A stretch of 64,000 bases of DNA from Streptomyces pactum. Lineage in GTDB: Bacteria; Actinomycetota; Actinomycetes; Streptomycetales; Streptomycetaceae. The stretch is from NCBI RefSeq assembly GCF_016031615.1, contig NZ_JACYXC010000001.1, forward strand, positions 806,001-870,000, in the 5' to 3' direction. The position numbers were made by a program, and so were the translations under genes. Positions 35,594 to 44,532 of this stretch are shown piece after piece. Within the stretch, counting starts at the first letter, position 1, and each line of letters starts with the position of its first letter. Under the pieces are notes generated by a model that made no database searches, had not been told where the DNA came from, and was given only the letters and a program-made list of their open reading frames with translations.

Positions 35594-36529
35594 ATGATGG
35601 TCCCGCTCGCGCTGCTGGTCCTTGGTGCTCTGGCCGCGGCACTGGCGCCGCGCCTGCTGGCCCGCTCCGACTGGCTCGACCGCGAACCCGTCCTCGCACT
35701 GTGGTTGTGGCAGTGCGTGGTGGTGGGTGTGCTGATGTGCTGCGGACTGGCCATGGCGCTGAGCGCCGCCGCGGCGTCCGAAGCGGTCCGGGGCAATGTC
35801 TTCGCCCCCGCCCCGGCCGGTGTGGTGGAGTCCTACGCGCTCACCGCCTACGACCGCTGGGCCGGTCCGGTGGCGATCGCCCTCGCCTGCGGCGCGGGCT
35901 GGACCGCGGTGATGCTGGGCCGAGAGATCATGCGGGCCCGGGCCCGGCGCCGGCAGCGGCGCGCCGAACTCCTGGTCCGCGCCCCGCTGCTGCCGGGCGA
36001 GGAGCCCCGGGCCGACCGGCTGGTGGTCCTGGAGGGCGACCGGCCCGGCGCCTGGTGGCTGCCCGGGGCGACACCCCGGCTGGTCATCACCACCGCCGCG
36101 CTGCGCCGCCTCAGGGGCCGTCAGCTGGACGCGGTGCTCGCCCACGAGCAGGGGCACGCCCGGGCCCGGCACGACTGGCTGCTGCACTGCGCCTCCGCGC
36201 TGGCCACCGGCTTCCCGCAGGTACCGGTCTTCGCGGCGTTCCGCGACCAGGTGCACCGGCTGGTGGAACTGGCCGCGGACGACGCGGCGTCGCGCCGTTT
36301 CGGACGGCTGACCACCGCCCTGGCGCTGGTCGAACTCAACGAGGACCGCGGCGTGTTCGGCCCCTGCCCGGCGCAATTCGCCGAGGTCCCGCGGCGGGTG
36401 GACCGGCTGCTCGCCCCCGCCGCCCGGCTGCCGGTGTGGCGGCGGCGCCGGCTGACCGCCGCGGCGGCGCTCGTCCCGGTGGTTCCGGTCCTGATCGCGC
36501 TGGTGCCGGCGCTCCGCGTGCTCGGCTGA
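35594..36529 (+). CDS. M56 family membrane metallopeptidase (BlaR1/MecR1-like)
   Basis: A 311-residue membrane peptidase. Predicted spans lie near residues 3-22, 34-58, 90-110 and at the C-terminus (AAAALVPVVPVLIALVPAL). The zinc motif is HEQGH in LAHEQGHARARHDWLLH near residue 183, and LVELAADDAASRRF provides the downstream glutamate ligand. Such proteins cleave BlaI/MecI-type repressors in response to a signal, but this one has no extracellular penicillin-binding domain. In actinomycetes the gene usually sits beside a BlaI-type repressor; none is visible here. The ATG at 35594 appears leaderless; a second ATG follows directly. Confidence 0.87.
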   Translation: MMVPLALLVLGALAAALAPRLLARSDWLDREPVLALWLWQCVVVGVLMCCGLAMALSAAAASEAVRGNVFAPAPAGVVESYALTAYDRWAGPVAIALACGAGWTAVMLGREIMRARARRRQRRAELLVRAPLLPGEEPRADRLVVLEGDRPGAWWLPGATPRLVITTAALRRLRGRQLDAVLAHEQGHARARHDWLLHCASALATGFPQVPVFAAFRDQVHRLVELAADDAASRRFGRLTTALALVELNEDRGVFGPCPAQFAEVPRRVDRLLAPAARLPVWRRRRLTAAAALVPVVPVLIALVPALRVLG

Positions 36530-37181
36530 ACCGGCACGGCGGCCCGGCGCACCCGGCCGGCCCTCCCCCGCGGGACGCCCGGCCCGCGACGCGGCGGGCC
36601 CGAACAGCTCTGCACCACCACTCATCCCACCACCACGCCATCCCGCCCCCGGGCAGCCCGGTCTCCGGCGTCCGGCCCCGACAGATCCGCCCCGGGCGCG
36701 CCGGGCGAGGCCCCCGGACGCGGCACCGAGCTCCCACCACTCCGGACCGGGAGCGACCGGCGTCCCGACGTGACCAGCGCGACCGCCCGACGCATGGGAC
36801 CGCCGCCCGTGGACCCGCTCCCGCCCGTAGGCCGGAACCCCCGGCACCCGCCCCTCCAGGCCCGTCCGTCGTACACCGGCGAACCCCCGTCCGATCCCCG
36901 TCCCGCACGCGCCCCTCCGGACGCGGGGGGGCCGACCCGGCACCAGGACAGCCCGCGCCCCCGCACGCCGGCTCCGGGGGGTCCCACCGGCCGGGCCCCG
37001 GCCCGTACCGGGTGCCGCCCGCCCGGCGCGAACCGCCCACACCCATGGGCCCGCCCCCGCCCACGGGACGCGGAGGGCCGCCCCGGCGGACAGGCGCTCC
37101 GCGCACCTGCCCCGGCCCCGGCCCCGGGTGCCACCGGCCTCCGGAGTTGGTTTCCGGCGCGCCGGAAGCGATCATCGACGC
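36530..37181. other. Non-coding stretch of 652 bp
   Basis: Proline- and arginine-rich open frames run on both strands but none has a domain, a ribosome site or a typical codon pattern. I see no gene. It is the expected place for a missing BlaI-type gene, and nothing resembling it is found. Confidence 0.5.
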
Positions 37182-37913
37182 ATGCAGCCGCCCTCCGCCC
37201 CGTCCCGGACCCGCCCCGCGGGCGCCGTCCGCGTCCGGCGCGCCGCCGCCGGAACCGCGGCCCTGCTCACCGCGGTGTTCGTCGCCCTGCTGGTGCTGGT
37301 GGCGGCGGGCTGGCAGCCCCTGATGGACTGGGACCGCGAGTGCGCCGAGGATCTGCACCGGCACGCGGTGGCGCACGACGGCTGGACCCGGACCAGCCGG
37401 GTGCTCACCGACTGGGTGTGGGACCCGTGGACCATGCGGGCCCTGCTGGCGGCGGCCGTGGCGTGGCTGCTGTGGCGCGGCGACCGGTCGGCGGCCGGAT
37501 GGGTGGCCGCCGCCGCGGTGCTGGGGGCCGTGGTGCAGCAGGTCCTGAAGGCGGCGGTCGGCCGGGAGCGCCCGTGGTGGCCGGACCCGGTGGACAGCGC
37601 GCACTACGCGGCCTTCCCCTCCGGGCACGCGTTCACCGCGACGGTCGGCTGCGGGCTGCTGTACTGGCTGGCGGTCCGGTACGGCGTCCGGGCCCGGTGG
37701 CGCGGCGCGGTGGCGGTGGTCGCGGTCGTGTCGGTGCTCGGGGTGGGATTCACCCGGGTGTATCTGGGTGTGCACTGGTTCAGCGATGTACTGGGTGGCT
37801 GGCTGCTCGGCGGCGCGCTGGTCGCCGTGGTGGTGGCGTGGTGCCCGGCCCCCGGGCCGGTGCCGCGCGCCCCCGACCGCCGCCGTGACCACGTTGGGAG
37901 ACATCCACAGTGA
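37182..37913 (+). CDS. PAP2 family phosphatase
   Basis: A 243-residue integral membrane lipid phosphatase with about six spans. All three catalytic motifs are present: KAAVGRERP (K-X6-RP) near residue 125, FPSGH near residue 147, and TRVYLGVHWFSD (R-X5-H-X3-D) near residue 190. It should dephosphorylate a polyprenyl or phospholipid phosphate on the outer membrane face. ATG 37182 is chosen as the start closest to the first span. Its stop overlaps the GTG of the pirin gene by four bases, so the two are translationally coupled. Confidence 0.9.
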   Translation: MQPPSAPSRTRPAGAVRVRRAAAGTAALLTAVFVALLVLVAAGWQPLMDWDRECAEDLHRHAVAHDGWTRTSRVLTDWVWDPWTMRALLAAAVAWLLWRGDRSAAGWVAAAAVLGAVVQQVLKAAVGRERPWWPDPVDSAHYAAFPSGHAFTATVGCGLLYWLAVRYGVRARWRGAVAVVAVVSVLGVGFTRVYLGVHWFSDVLGGWLLGGALVAVVVAWCPAPGPVPRAPDRRRDHVGRHPQ

Positions 37914-38878
37914 GCAACCTCGACCTCAAGCCGCCGACCACGGTCTGCGGCGGCCGGACGGACGTCGCGGCGCAGCCGGTCCGCGACCTGCTGGCCGGCA
38001 AGGACGTACCCCTGGGCGAATCCACGGTGGTGCGCCGGCTGCTGCCGAACCTGGGCCGGCGCATGGTGGGCGCATGGTGCTTCGTGGACCATTACGGGCC
38101 GGACGACATCGCCGACGAGCCGGGGATGCAGGTGCCGCCCCATCCGCACATCGGGCTCCAGACCGTGAGCTGGCTGCACGAGGGGGAGGTGCTGCACCGC
38201 GACAGCCTGGGCAGCAAGCAGACGCTGCGCCCGGGCCAGCTCGGCCTGATGACCTCCGGGCGGGCCATCGCGCACTCCGAGGAGTCCCCCCGCGAACACG
38301 CGCGGCTGCTGCACGGGGCACAGCTGTGGGTGGCCCTGCCCGACGAGCACCGGCACACCGAGCCCAGGTGGGAGCACCACACGGAGCTGCCGCGGGTCAC
38401 CGGCGGGGGCGGGCTGTCGGCCACCGTGATCCTCGGCGAACTGGACGGCGCCCGGTCCCCCGGGACCACCTTCACCCCGCTGATGGGCGCCGACATCACC
38501 CTGGCCGCCGGCACCGACACCCGGCTGCCGGTCCACCCCGACTTCGAGTACGCGGCCCTGACCATGTCCGGCGAGGCGGAGGTCGACGGCGTCCGGCTGG
38601 CGCCCGGCTCCCTCCTCTACCTCGGCTGCGGCCGGACGGAACTGCCGCTGCGGGCCGATGTGGACAGCGCCTTCATGCTGCTGGGCGGCGAACCGTTCGA
38701 GGAGCGGATCGTGATGTGGTGGAACTTCGTCGGCCGGTCCCAGCAGGACATCGAGCAGGCCCGCGCGGACTGGATGAACACCACCCGCTTCGGCGAGGTC
38801 CACGGCTACGACGGCCCCCGGCTGCCCGCCCCGATGCTCCCCTCCACACCCCTGAAGCCGCGGGGCCGCACCCGCTGA
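37910..38878 (+). CDS. Pirin family protein
   Basis: A 322-residue bicupin of the pirin family. The N-terminal cupin has the metal ligands in PPHPHIGLQTVSW and RAIAHSEESP (H, H, H, E). The C-terminal cupin lacks them. Known members are quercetinases or redox-linked regulators. GTG 37910 has GGGAG upstream and overlaps the PAP2 stop. It is the last gene before the lower-GC accessory segment. Confidence 0.9.
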   Translation: MSNLDLKPPTTVCGGRTDVAAQPVRDLLAGKDVPLGESTVVRRLLPNLGRRMVGAWCFVDHYGPDDIADEPGMQVPPHPHIGLQTVSWLHEGEVLHRDSLGSKQTLRPGQLGLMTSGRAIAHSEESPREHARLLHGAQLWVALPDEHRHTEPRWEHHTELPRVTGGGGLSATVILGELDGARSPGTTFTPLMGADITLAAGTDTRLPVHPDFEYAALTMSGEAEVDGVRLAPGSLLYLGCGRTELPLRADVDSAFMLLGGEPFEERIVMWWNFVGRSQQDIEQARADWMNTTRFGEVHGYDGPRLPAPMLPSTPLKPRGRTR

Positions 38879-39545
38879 CCTGATGCGGCCACCCGTCCTC
38901 GGCACACGGGCCCGCCTTCGCCCTCCCGCCGCCACCGCCCGGGCCCGGCCCGGAGCGGAGAAGCCCGGGAGGGCACGGTCCGGCTTCCGGCCGTTCCAAA
39001 GCGTGCAGGCGCGAGCGAAGCATTGCACAAGTGTCGCGTCGCAGCTGCCAAAAGACTTGCCGGCGCCGGTTCACGGCAGTTTTGGTTACCTGTCTCAAAG
39101 CCCCGTACACGGCCAACCCCGCCGCCACCGATCGCAGCACCGCCACCGACAAGAGCTGCGTAGATGGCCGCTGTTGCCTCAGGCGTGACGCTGCACTCCG
39201 CCCTATGCGGCAGGCTACGCCGGCACGTACGAGGGCGGTGGTCCGTGCCAATTCACCCGGGCATCGTCAAGAATTCCCCACCGGCGGCGCTCGGTCCCGC
39301 AACGTTTGACCACCTGCCGTGCAGGAATTGCTCAACGTCACTCTCCCAACAGGCCGGGCCCGGCCGCGAGCGGTCGCCTTCAGCGGTGGTGCGCACAGAG
39401 GAATCCGCCGCGCGGCGGCACCCGCTTCGTCTGCACCTCCCAAGCTGCGCGTGCGGCACGTTTCCATGAAGCTGGAGCTGACAGCCCCGCGCGCGCTCGG
39501 CCGGGCGAGCGCGCCGCCCGCCACCGGCGAGCCAAGGAGGAATCC
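38879..39545. other. Lower-GC non-coding stretch at the left edge of the accessory segment
   Basis: From about 39000 the base composition drops and the codon-like third-position bias disappears. Open frames on both strands are short and match nothing I recognise. No terminal inverted repeats or transposase motifs are visible. It looks like degraded accessory DNA. Confidence 0.55.
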
Positions 39546-40002
39546 ATGGCTGCCCAGAACCGGAACACCGAACGCATCGTGGTCGGAGTGGACGGGTCGC
39601 ACTCGTCGAAGCAGGCCCTGGGCCGGGCCGTGCGTCAGGCCGAGCTCACCAACGGCCCGGTGGAGGCACTGACTGTCCGGCCTCTTCCGCAGTCCCACGG
39701 CGCGCTCAGCTGGCTGCCACCGTCGAGCAGTGACGAGGCAGCGATGAAGGCCCGGGCGCACGGCAACCTCACGCACATCGTCGAGGAAGCCGTGGGATAG
39801 CCGCCACCAGTGGAAGTACGTGCCGAGGTGCGCCAGGGCACTGCCGCCGACGTCCTGCTCGATGCAGCGCACGGCGCGTCCCTGCTTGTCGTCGGCAGCC
39901 GAGATTTCAGGGCTTCTCAGGGCTGCTCCTGGATCGGTGGCCCGGCACTGCGCCCAGCAGGCCGCTTGTCCGGAGGTCGTGGTCCACAGCGATAGCCAAT
40001 GA
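39546..40002 (+). pseudogene. Broken universal stress protein gene
   Basis: A strong GGAGG precedes ATG 39546, and the product starts as a normal UspA-type protein (RIVVGVDGSHSSKQALGRAV). An in-frame TAG at 39798-39800 stops it after 84 residues. The same frame continues directly with VEVRAEVRQGTAADVLLDAA and SLLVVGSR, the usual middle part. A deletion or frameshift near 39905 then moves the end (GLLRAAPGSVARHCAQQAAC) to another frame. The nucleotide-binding loop is therefore destroyed. The gene lies just upstream of the sugar-acid operon but has no functional link. Confidence 0.85.
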
Positions 40003-40092
40003 ACACCGTCAGCGCATGTCCGGGGTCTTCTGTCTGAGCCGCAGTAGTGCCCGGCGTTGCGAAAGCCCGGACCGGCCAGCGAGGAGTCAATC

Positions 40093-41883
40093 ATGTCACC
40101 GACGAAGCGCACCGCGAGGGAGCTACGCAGCCAGGCGTGGTGGGACAATGCGGGAAATCCGGAGATGACGGCTCTGTATCTTGAGCGGTTCCTGAACTAC
40201 GGCTTCACACGGGGAGAACTTCAGTCGGGCCGACCGATCATCGGAATTGCTCAGACAGGTAGCGACCTGGTTCCCTGCAATCGGCACCATCTCTTCCTCG
40301 CCGACCGGATCAAGGCCGGGGTCCGCGACGGTGGCGGCATTCCGTTCGAGTTTCCCGTGCATCCGTTGCAGGAGACCGGGAAGCGCCCCACCGCGGCGCT
40401 GGACCGCAACCTCGCCTATCTCGGACTGGTCGAGGTGCTCTATGGATACCCACTTGACGGAGTGGTTCTGACGACGGGCTGCGACAAGACCACACCTGCC
40501 TGTCTGACCGCGGCGGCGACAGTGAACATCCCGGCGGTCGTCTTGTCCGGGGGGCCTATGCTCAACGGCTATCACAACGGTATGCGGACGGGCTCGGGGC
40601 TGGTGATCTGGCAGTCGAAGCGGCTCCTGGCCAGCGGGCAGATCGACTACGACGAATACATGGCACGGGTGACCGCCTCCGCGCCCAGCATCGGGCACTG
40701 CAACACGATGGGCACCGCGCTGTCGATGAACAGTCTGGCCGAGGCCCTGGGAATGTCCCTGCCCGGCTGCGCGGCGATCCCCGCCCCCTACGCCGAGCGG
40801 GCGCAAATCGCCTACGAGACAGGTCGCAGGGCGGTGACCCTGGTGCGGGAGGGCCTGACCCCCCGCAAGATCATGACACGGCAGGCCTTCGAGAACTCGA
40901 TCGTTGTCGCATCGGCCATCGCGGCGTCGACCAACGCGCCCATCCACATCAACGCCATCGCACGTCATGTCGGGGTGGACCTGTCCAATGAGGACTGGTA
41001 CCGCGTCGGACGCGACATCCCGGTGCTGGTGAACCTCGCTCCCGCAGGGGAGTTCCTCGGTGAGGACTTCCACCGCGCCGGCGGTGTCCCCGCAGTCATG
41101 CGGTCGCTGCTGGAAGCGGGGCACCTGCACGGTGACGCCGTAACCGTCTCGGGCCGTACGGTGGCCGAGAACCTGGTCAATGCCCCGCCCGCCGACCCGG
41201 CGGTCATCCGCCCCGTCCACGACCCCGTCACCGCACAAGGCGGACTGCTCGTCATGACCGGGAACCTGTTCAACTCCGCGATCATGAAAACGTCGGTCAT
41301 CACCGACACCTTCCAAGCCCGCGTCCTGCCAGACTCCGACGATCCGGCGGTGTTCGACCTCCGCGCCATCGTCTTCGACGGGCCCGAGGACTATCACGCC
41401 CGCATCGAGGACCCGGAGCTGGACATCGACCAGGACTGCCTCCTCGTCATCCGCTACACCGGGCCCGTCGGATATCCGGGCTCCGGCGAGGTCGTGAACA
41501 TGGAGCTTCCCGCGGTGCTGGTCCAGCGAGGCATCACCGCGCTGCCCACGCTCGGAGACGGCCGGCAGAGCGGCACCTCGGACGCACCGTCCATCCTCAA
41601 CGCCAGCCCCGAGGCCGCGGTCGGCGGCAACCTCGCCATCCTGCGCACCGGTGACCGGATCCGTCTCGACCTGGACAACGCGCGCGTCGACGTCCTCCTG
41701 CCGGATGAGGAGATCGCCGCGCGGTGGGCCGACCACACACCCCCGGCACTGGAGCACCAGACACCGTGGCAGGAGATCTACCGTTCCACGGTCGGCCAAC
41801 TGGACAGCGGGGGCTGCCTGGAGCTTGCCGTGTCGTACCAGGACCTCATTCACACCAAGGGGATTCCTCGTGACTCGCACTGA
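40093..41883 (+). CDS. IlvD/Edd family sugar-acid dehydratase
   Basis: A 596-residue iron-sulfur dehydratase of the IlvD/Edd family. The three cluster cysteines are in DLVPCNRHH, TTGCDKTTPACL and GHCNTMGTALSMNS. The C-terminal domain has the typical VLVQRGITALPTLGDGRQSG. Length and these motifs fit sugar-acid dehydratases (arabinonate, xylonate, galactonate type) better than the branched-chain amino acid enzyme. It should convert an aldonate to a 2-keto-3-deoxy acid. ATG 40093 has GAGGAG seven bases upstream. It starts a four-gene operon and overlaps the next gene by 14 bp. GC at silent sites is lower than in its neighbours outside 39-44.5 kb. Confidence 0.9.
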   Translation: MSPTKRTARELRSQAWWDNAGNPEMTALYLERFLNYGFTRGELQSGRPIIGIAQTGSDLVPCNRHHLFLADRIKAGVRDGGGIPFEFPVHPLQETGKRPTAALDRNLAYLGLVEVLYGYPLDGVVLTTGCDKTTPACLTAAATVNIPAVVLSGGPMLNGYHNGMRTGSGLVIWQSKRLLASGQIDYDEYMARVTASAPSIGHCNTMGTALSMNSLAEALGMSLPGCAAIPAPYAERAQIAYETGRRAVTLVREGLTPRKIMTRQAFENSIVVASAIAASTNAPIHINAIARHVGVDLSNEDWYRVGRDIPVLVNLAPAGEFLGEDFHRAGGVPAVMRSLLEAGHLHGDAVTVSGRTVAENLVNAPPADPAVIRPVHDPVTAQGGLLVMTGNLFNSAIMKTSVITDTFQARVLPDSDDPAVFDLRAIVFDGPEDYHARIEDPELDIDQDCLLVIRYTGPVGYPGSGEVVNMELPAVLVQRGITALPTLGDGRQSGTSDAPSILNASPEAAVGGNLAILRTGDRIRLDLDNARVDVLLPDEEIAARWADHTPPALEHQTPWQEIYRSTVGQLDSGGCLELAVSYQDLIHTKGIPRDSH

Positions 41884-42955
41884 CTCCCGCGAAACGATCC
41901 TGATCGCCGACTACGACTTCGGCGATGTGGACATCGAACGCGCCGTCGTCGAAGGCGCCGGGCTCCGGCTCCTCGCCGCACAGTGCAAGAGCGAGGACGA
42001 GGTGATCGAGGCGGGACGAGAGGCCGGCGGCGTTCTGACCCAGTACGCGCGGGTCGGTTCCCGCGCCATCGACGCGCTGACCCGCTGCCGGGTGATCGCC
42101 CGCTACGGCACCGGCGTGGACACCGTCGATGTCGACGCCGCCACCCGACGCGGAATCCAGGTCACGAACGCACCGAACGAATGGTGCGCCGAAGAGGTCG
42201 CCGATCATGCCGTCGCGCTCTGGCTCGCAGCCGCACGCAAGATCTGCCCTTACGACCGGGCGACCCGACAGGGCGAATGGCACTGGAAGACCGGCAAACC
42301 CATCCACAGACTGCGGGGACAGGCGCTGGGCCTGCTGTCCTTCGGCTCCATCGCACGGCTCATCGCCGAACGAGCAAAAGCCTTCGGCGTCGACGTATGG
42401 GCACACGATCCCTTCCTCGACCAGTCCGAGATCCGGGAAGCCCACGTCAGGCCGATGTCTTTCGCCGACTTGGTGGAAGGTGCCGATTACGTGGTGGTCC
42501 AGACGCCGCTCACCCCCCAGACACACCACACCTTCGATCGCGCGACGCTCCGCCGGATGAAGCCGACCGCCATCCTCGTCAACACCGCACGCGGGCCCAT
42601 CGTGGAGGACGCGGCACTCCACCACGCCCTCACCGAAGGATGGATCGCCGGCGCGGCGCTGGACGACATCGAGGAGGAACCCGCGAAACAGCGCGGATGG
42701 CGCCCGACCAACCCCCTCTTCGAACTGCCCAACGTGATCGTCACACCCCACGCCGCCTACTACTCCGAGGAAGCCGTCAGGACGGTACGGACCATCGCCG
42801 CTGAAGAAGCCGTACGGGTGCTGACAGGGCAACCGGCACGATATCCGGTCAACGAACTACCACCCGGCTCCCACCCGCAGCAGGGCGATCTTCCCGCTCA
42901 CGGGCCCGCCGTCGGCCAGAAGGAGTTCCATGACAGACGTCGTCACCGTCGGTGA
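41870..42955 (+). CDS. D-2-hydroxyacid dehydrogenase (CtBP-like)
   Basis: A 361-residue NAD-dependent dehydrogenase resembling the C-terminal-binding-protein branch. GTGVDTVDVDAATRRGI, the catalytic arginine in VNTARGPIVED and the histidine in VTPHAAYYSEEA are present. The dinucleotide motif reads LGLLSFGSIARLI: the first glycine is replaced by serine and the last by alanine, which is unusual. GTG 41870 lies inside the end of the dehydratase gene with AAGGGG upstream. The stop lies 26 bp inside the kinase gene, so all genes are coupled. It may oxidise the substrate or reduce the keto acid; the direction is not known. Confidence 0.85.
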   Translation: MTRTDSRETILIADYDFGDVDIERAVVEGAGLRLLAAQCKSEDEVIEAGREAGGVLTQYARVGSRAIDALTRCRVIARYGTGVDTVDVDAATRRGIQVTNAPNEWCAEEVADHAVALWLAAARKICPYDRATRQGEWHWKTGKPIHRLRGQALGLLSFGSIARLIAERAKAFGVDVWAHDPFLDQSEIREAHVRPMSFADLVEGADYVVVQTPLTPQTHHTFDRATLRRMKPTAILVNTARGPIVEDAALHHALTEGWIAGAALDDIEEEPAKQRGWRPTNPLFELPNVIVTPHAAYYSEEAVRTVRTIAAEEAVRVLTGQPARYPVNELPPGSHPQQGDLPAHGPAVGQKEFHDRRRHRR

Positions 42956-43874
42956 GAGCCTCGGTCTGTTCCGGAGCGAGGCGACCGGCCCCTTGGTGCC
43001 CGGAACCCCGGTCACCTTCTCCTTCGCCGGTGCGGAGAGCAACGTCTCCATCGGCCTTGCCAGGCTCGGGCTCCGAGTCGCGATGCTCGGGCGGGTCGGT
43101 GACGACCCGATGGGCCAGGTGATCGGTGACCAACTGCGGGCGGAGGGCGTCGACCCGTCCCGTCTCGTCGTCGATACGGACGCCCCCACGGCGTTCATGC
43201 TGCGGTACCACCGGATCGCCGATCGGGTCGTCGCCTCGTACCACCGGCACGGTTCGGCGGGATCCCGGCTGTGCCGTGCCGACGTGGACGAGGCCCTCGT
43301 CCGCTCCGCCAAGGCCCTGCACACCACCGGGATCACGCTGGGGCTCAGCCTGTCCGCCCGGGACGCCGTCGAGCATGCCGTGGAGCTGGCCCGCCCGGCC
43401 GGTGTCACGGTGAGCCTGGACATCAACTACCGCTCCATGCTGTGGAGCAGGCAGGACGCGGCCGCCGCACTGCGGTCTCTGATCGGCCGGGTGGACGTGG
43501 TGTTCGGCGGCGAGGAGGAGCTACGACTGCTCACCGGGGAGACGGCACCGGAGGCCATCGCCGCGGCCGTCCGCGACCTGGGGCCGACCGAGGTGGTGGT
43601 CAAGCGCGGCGGCCGAGGGGCGGTAGCCCTGGCCGGCTCCGAGACCGTCGCGGTACCGGCGGTCCGCGTCAGCTGCGTGGACCCGGTCGGCGCCGGCGAC
43701 GCGTTCGTCGCCGGATACCTCAGCGCCAGGCTGGAGGGGCTCGATCCTGCCGGCCGGCTGCGCCGGGGCGCGCTGTGCGGGGCGTTCGCGGTGTCCGTCC
43801 CCGGGGACTGGGAGGGGCTGCCCCACCGCGGGGAGCTGGGCCTGCTGTCCGGTGCTGAGGACGTACACCGCTGA
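42930..43874 (+). CDS. PfkB family sugar kinase (2-keto-3-deoxygluconate kinase-like)
   Basis: A 314-residue ribokinase-fold kinase. The substrate-binding segment FAGAESNVSIGLARLG and the catalytic motif DPVGAGDAFVAGYLS are both intact. ATG 42930 has AAGGAG six bases upstream. With the upstream dehydratase and downstream aldolase, phosphorylation of 2-keto-3-deoxy-gluconate or -galactonate at C6 is the best assignment, from pathway context. Confidence 0.9.
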   Translation: MTDVVTVGESLGLFRSEATGPLVPGTPVTFSFAGAESNVSIGLARLGLRVAMLGRVGDDPMGQVIGDQLRAEGVDPSRLVVDTDAPTAFMLRYHRIADRVVASYHRHGSAGSRLCRADVDEALVRSAKALHTTGITLGLSLSARDAVEHAVELARPAGVTVSLDINYRSMLWSRQDAAAALRSLIGRVDVVFGGEEELRLLTGETAPEAIAAAVRDLGPTEVVVKRGGRGAVALAGSETVAVPAVRVSCVDPVGAGDAFVAGYLSARLEGLDPAGRLRRGALCGAFAVSVPGDWEGLPHRGELGLLSGAEDVHR

Positions 43875-43923
43875 AACCGCGGCCAGGGAACGAAGACCGG
43901 ACACGAACAGGAGCGAGCAGGAG

Positions 43924-44532
43924 ATGGACACCGACAGCTGGTTCGACACGGCGTTCGACGGCCGCCCGCTGATGGCGATCCTGCGCGGGTTCGACCCGCT
44001 GCGGACCGTCGAGCTGGCCGAACGAGCCTGGGATCTCGGTGTGGACTGGGTCGAAGTACCCGTCCAGTCCCAGGACGGAGCGCAGGCGTTGGCCGCCGCG
44101 GTGGAAGCCGGCCGAGGCCGGGGGCTGGGCGTGGCAGCAGGCACCGTGACCACCCGGGAACGGGTGAGGCAGGCAGTCGGCGCAGGGGCCTCCTTCGCCG
44201 TGGCCCCGGGCCTGGACCCCGACGTGGCCGCGACCAGCCTGGAGGCCTCCCTGCCCTACCTGCCCGGTGTGGCCACCGCCTCCGAGATCCAGGCTGCGGG
44301 CCGCCTCGGCTTGCGGTGGCTCAAGGCCTTCCCCGCCTCCGTGCTGGGCGCGGGATGGATCAAGCTGATGCACGGGCCGTTCCCACGAGCGCAGTTCGTC
44401 GCCACCGGTGGAGTGGACGCGGCCAACGCCAGGCAGTTCCTGGACGCGGGCGCGCGGGTCGTCGGAGTCGGATCCGCCCTCCAGGACCCCGCTCAGCTCG
44501 ACAGACTGGCCGCGCTGCTACAGGAACGCTGA
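43924..44532 (+). CDS. KDPG/KHG aldolase family protein
   Basis: A 202-residue class I aldolase. The Schiff-base lysine is in LRWLKAFPASVLG near residue 137, the catalytic glutamate in VDWVEVPVQS near residue 45, and AAGTVTTRE forms the phosphate loop. It cleaves 2-keto-3-deoxy-6-phosphogluconate or its galactonate epimer to pyruvate and glyceraldehyde 3-phosphate. It closes the four-gene operon after a 49-bp gap and is followed by a long intergenic region with a perfect palindrome. Confidence 0.9.
   Translation: MDTDSWFDTAFDGRPLMAILRGFDPLRTVELAERAWDLGVDWVEVPVQSQDGAQALAAAVEAGRGRGLGVAAGTVTTRERVRQAVGAGASFAVAPGLDPDVAATSLEASLPYLPGVATASEIQAAGRLGLRWLKAFPASVLGAGWIKLMHGPFPRAQFVATGGVDAANARQFLDAGARVVGVGSALQDPAQLDRLAALLQER

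Noticed and set aside
36530..37181. A hidden BlaI or other gene behind the M56 peptidase
   Set aside because: Translations in all frames are proline/arginine/glycine-rich with no helix-turn-helix.
38879..39545. Insertion sequence remnant left of the sugar-acid operon
   Set aside because: There is lower GC but no transposase motif, terminal inverted repeat or target duplication that I could find.
39546..39800. A functional 84-residue universal stress protein
   Set aside because: It lacks the nucleotide-binding loop and half of the fold, and the lost half is still readable downstream.
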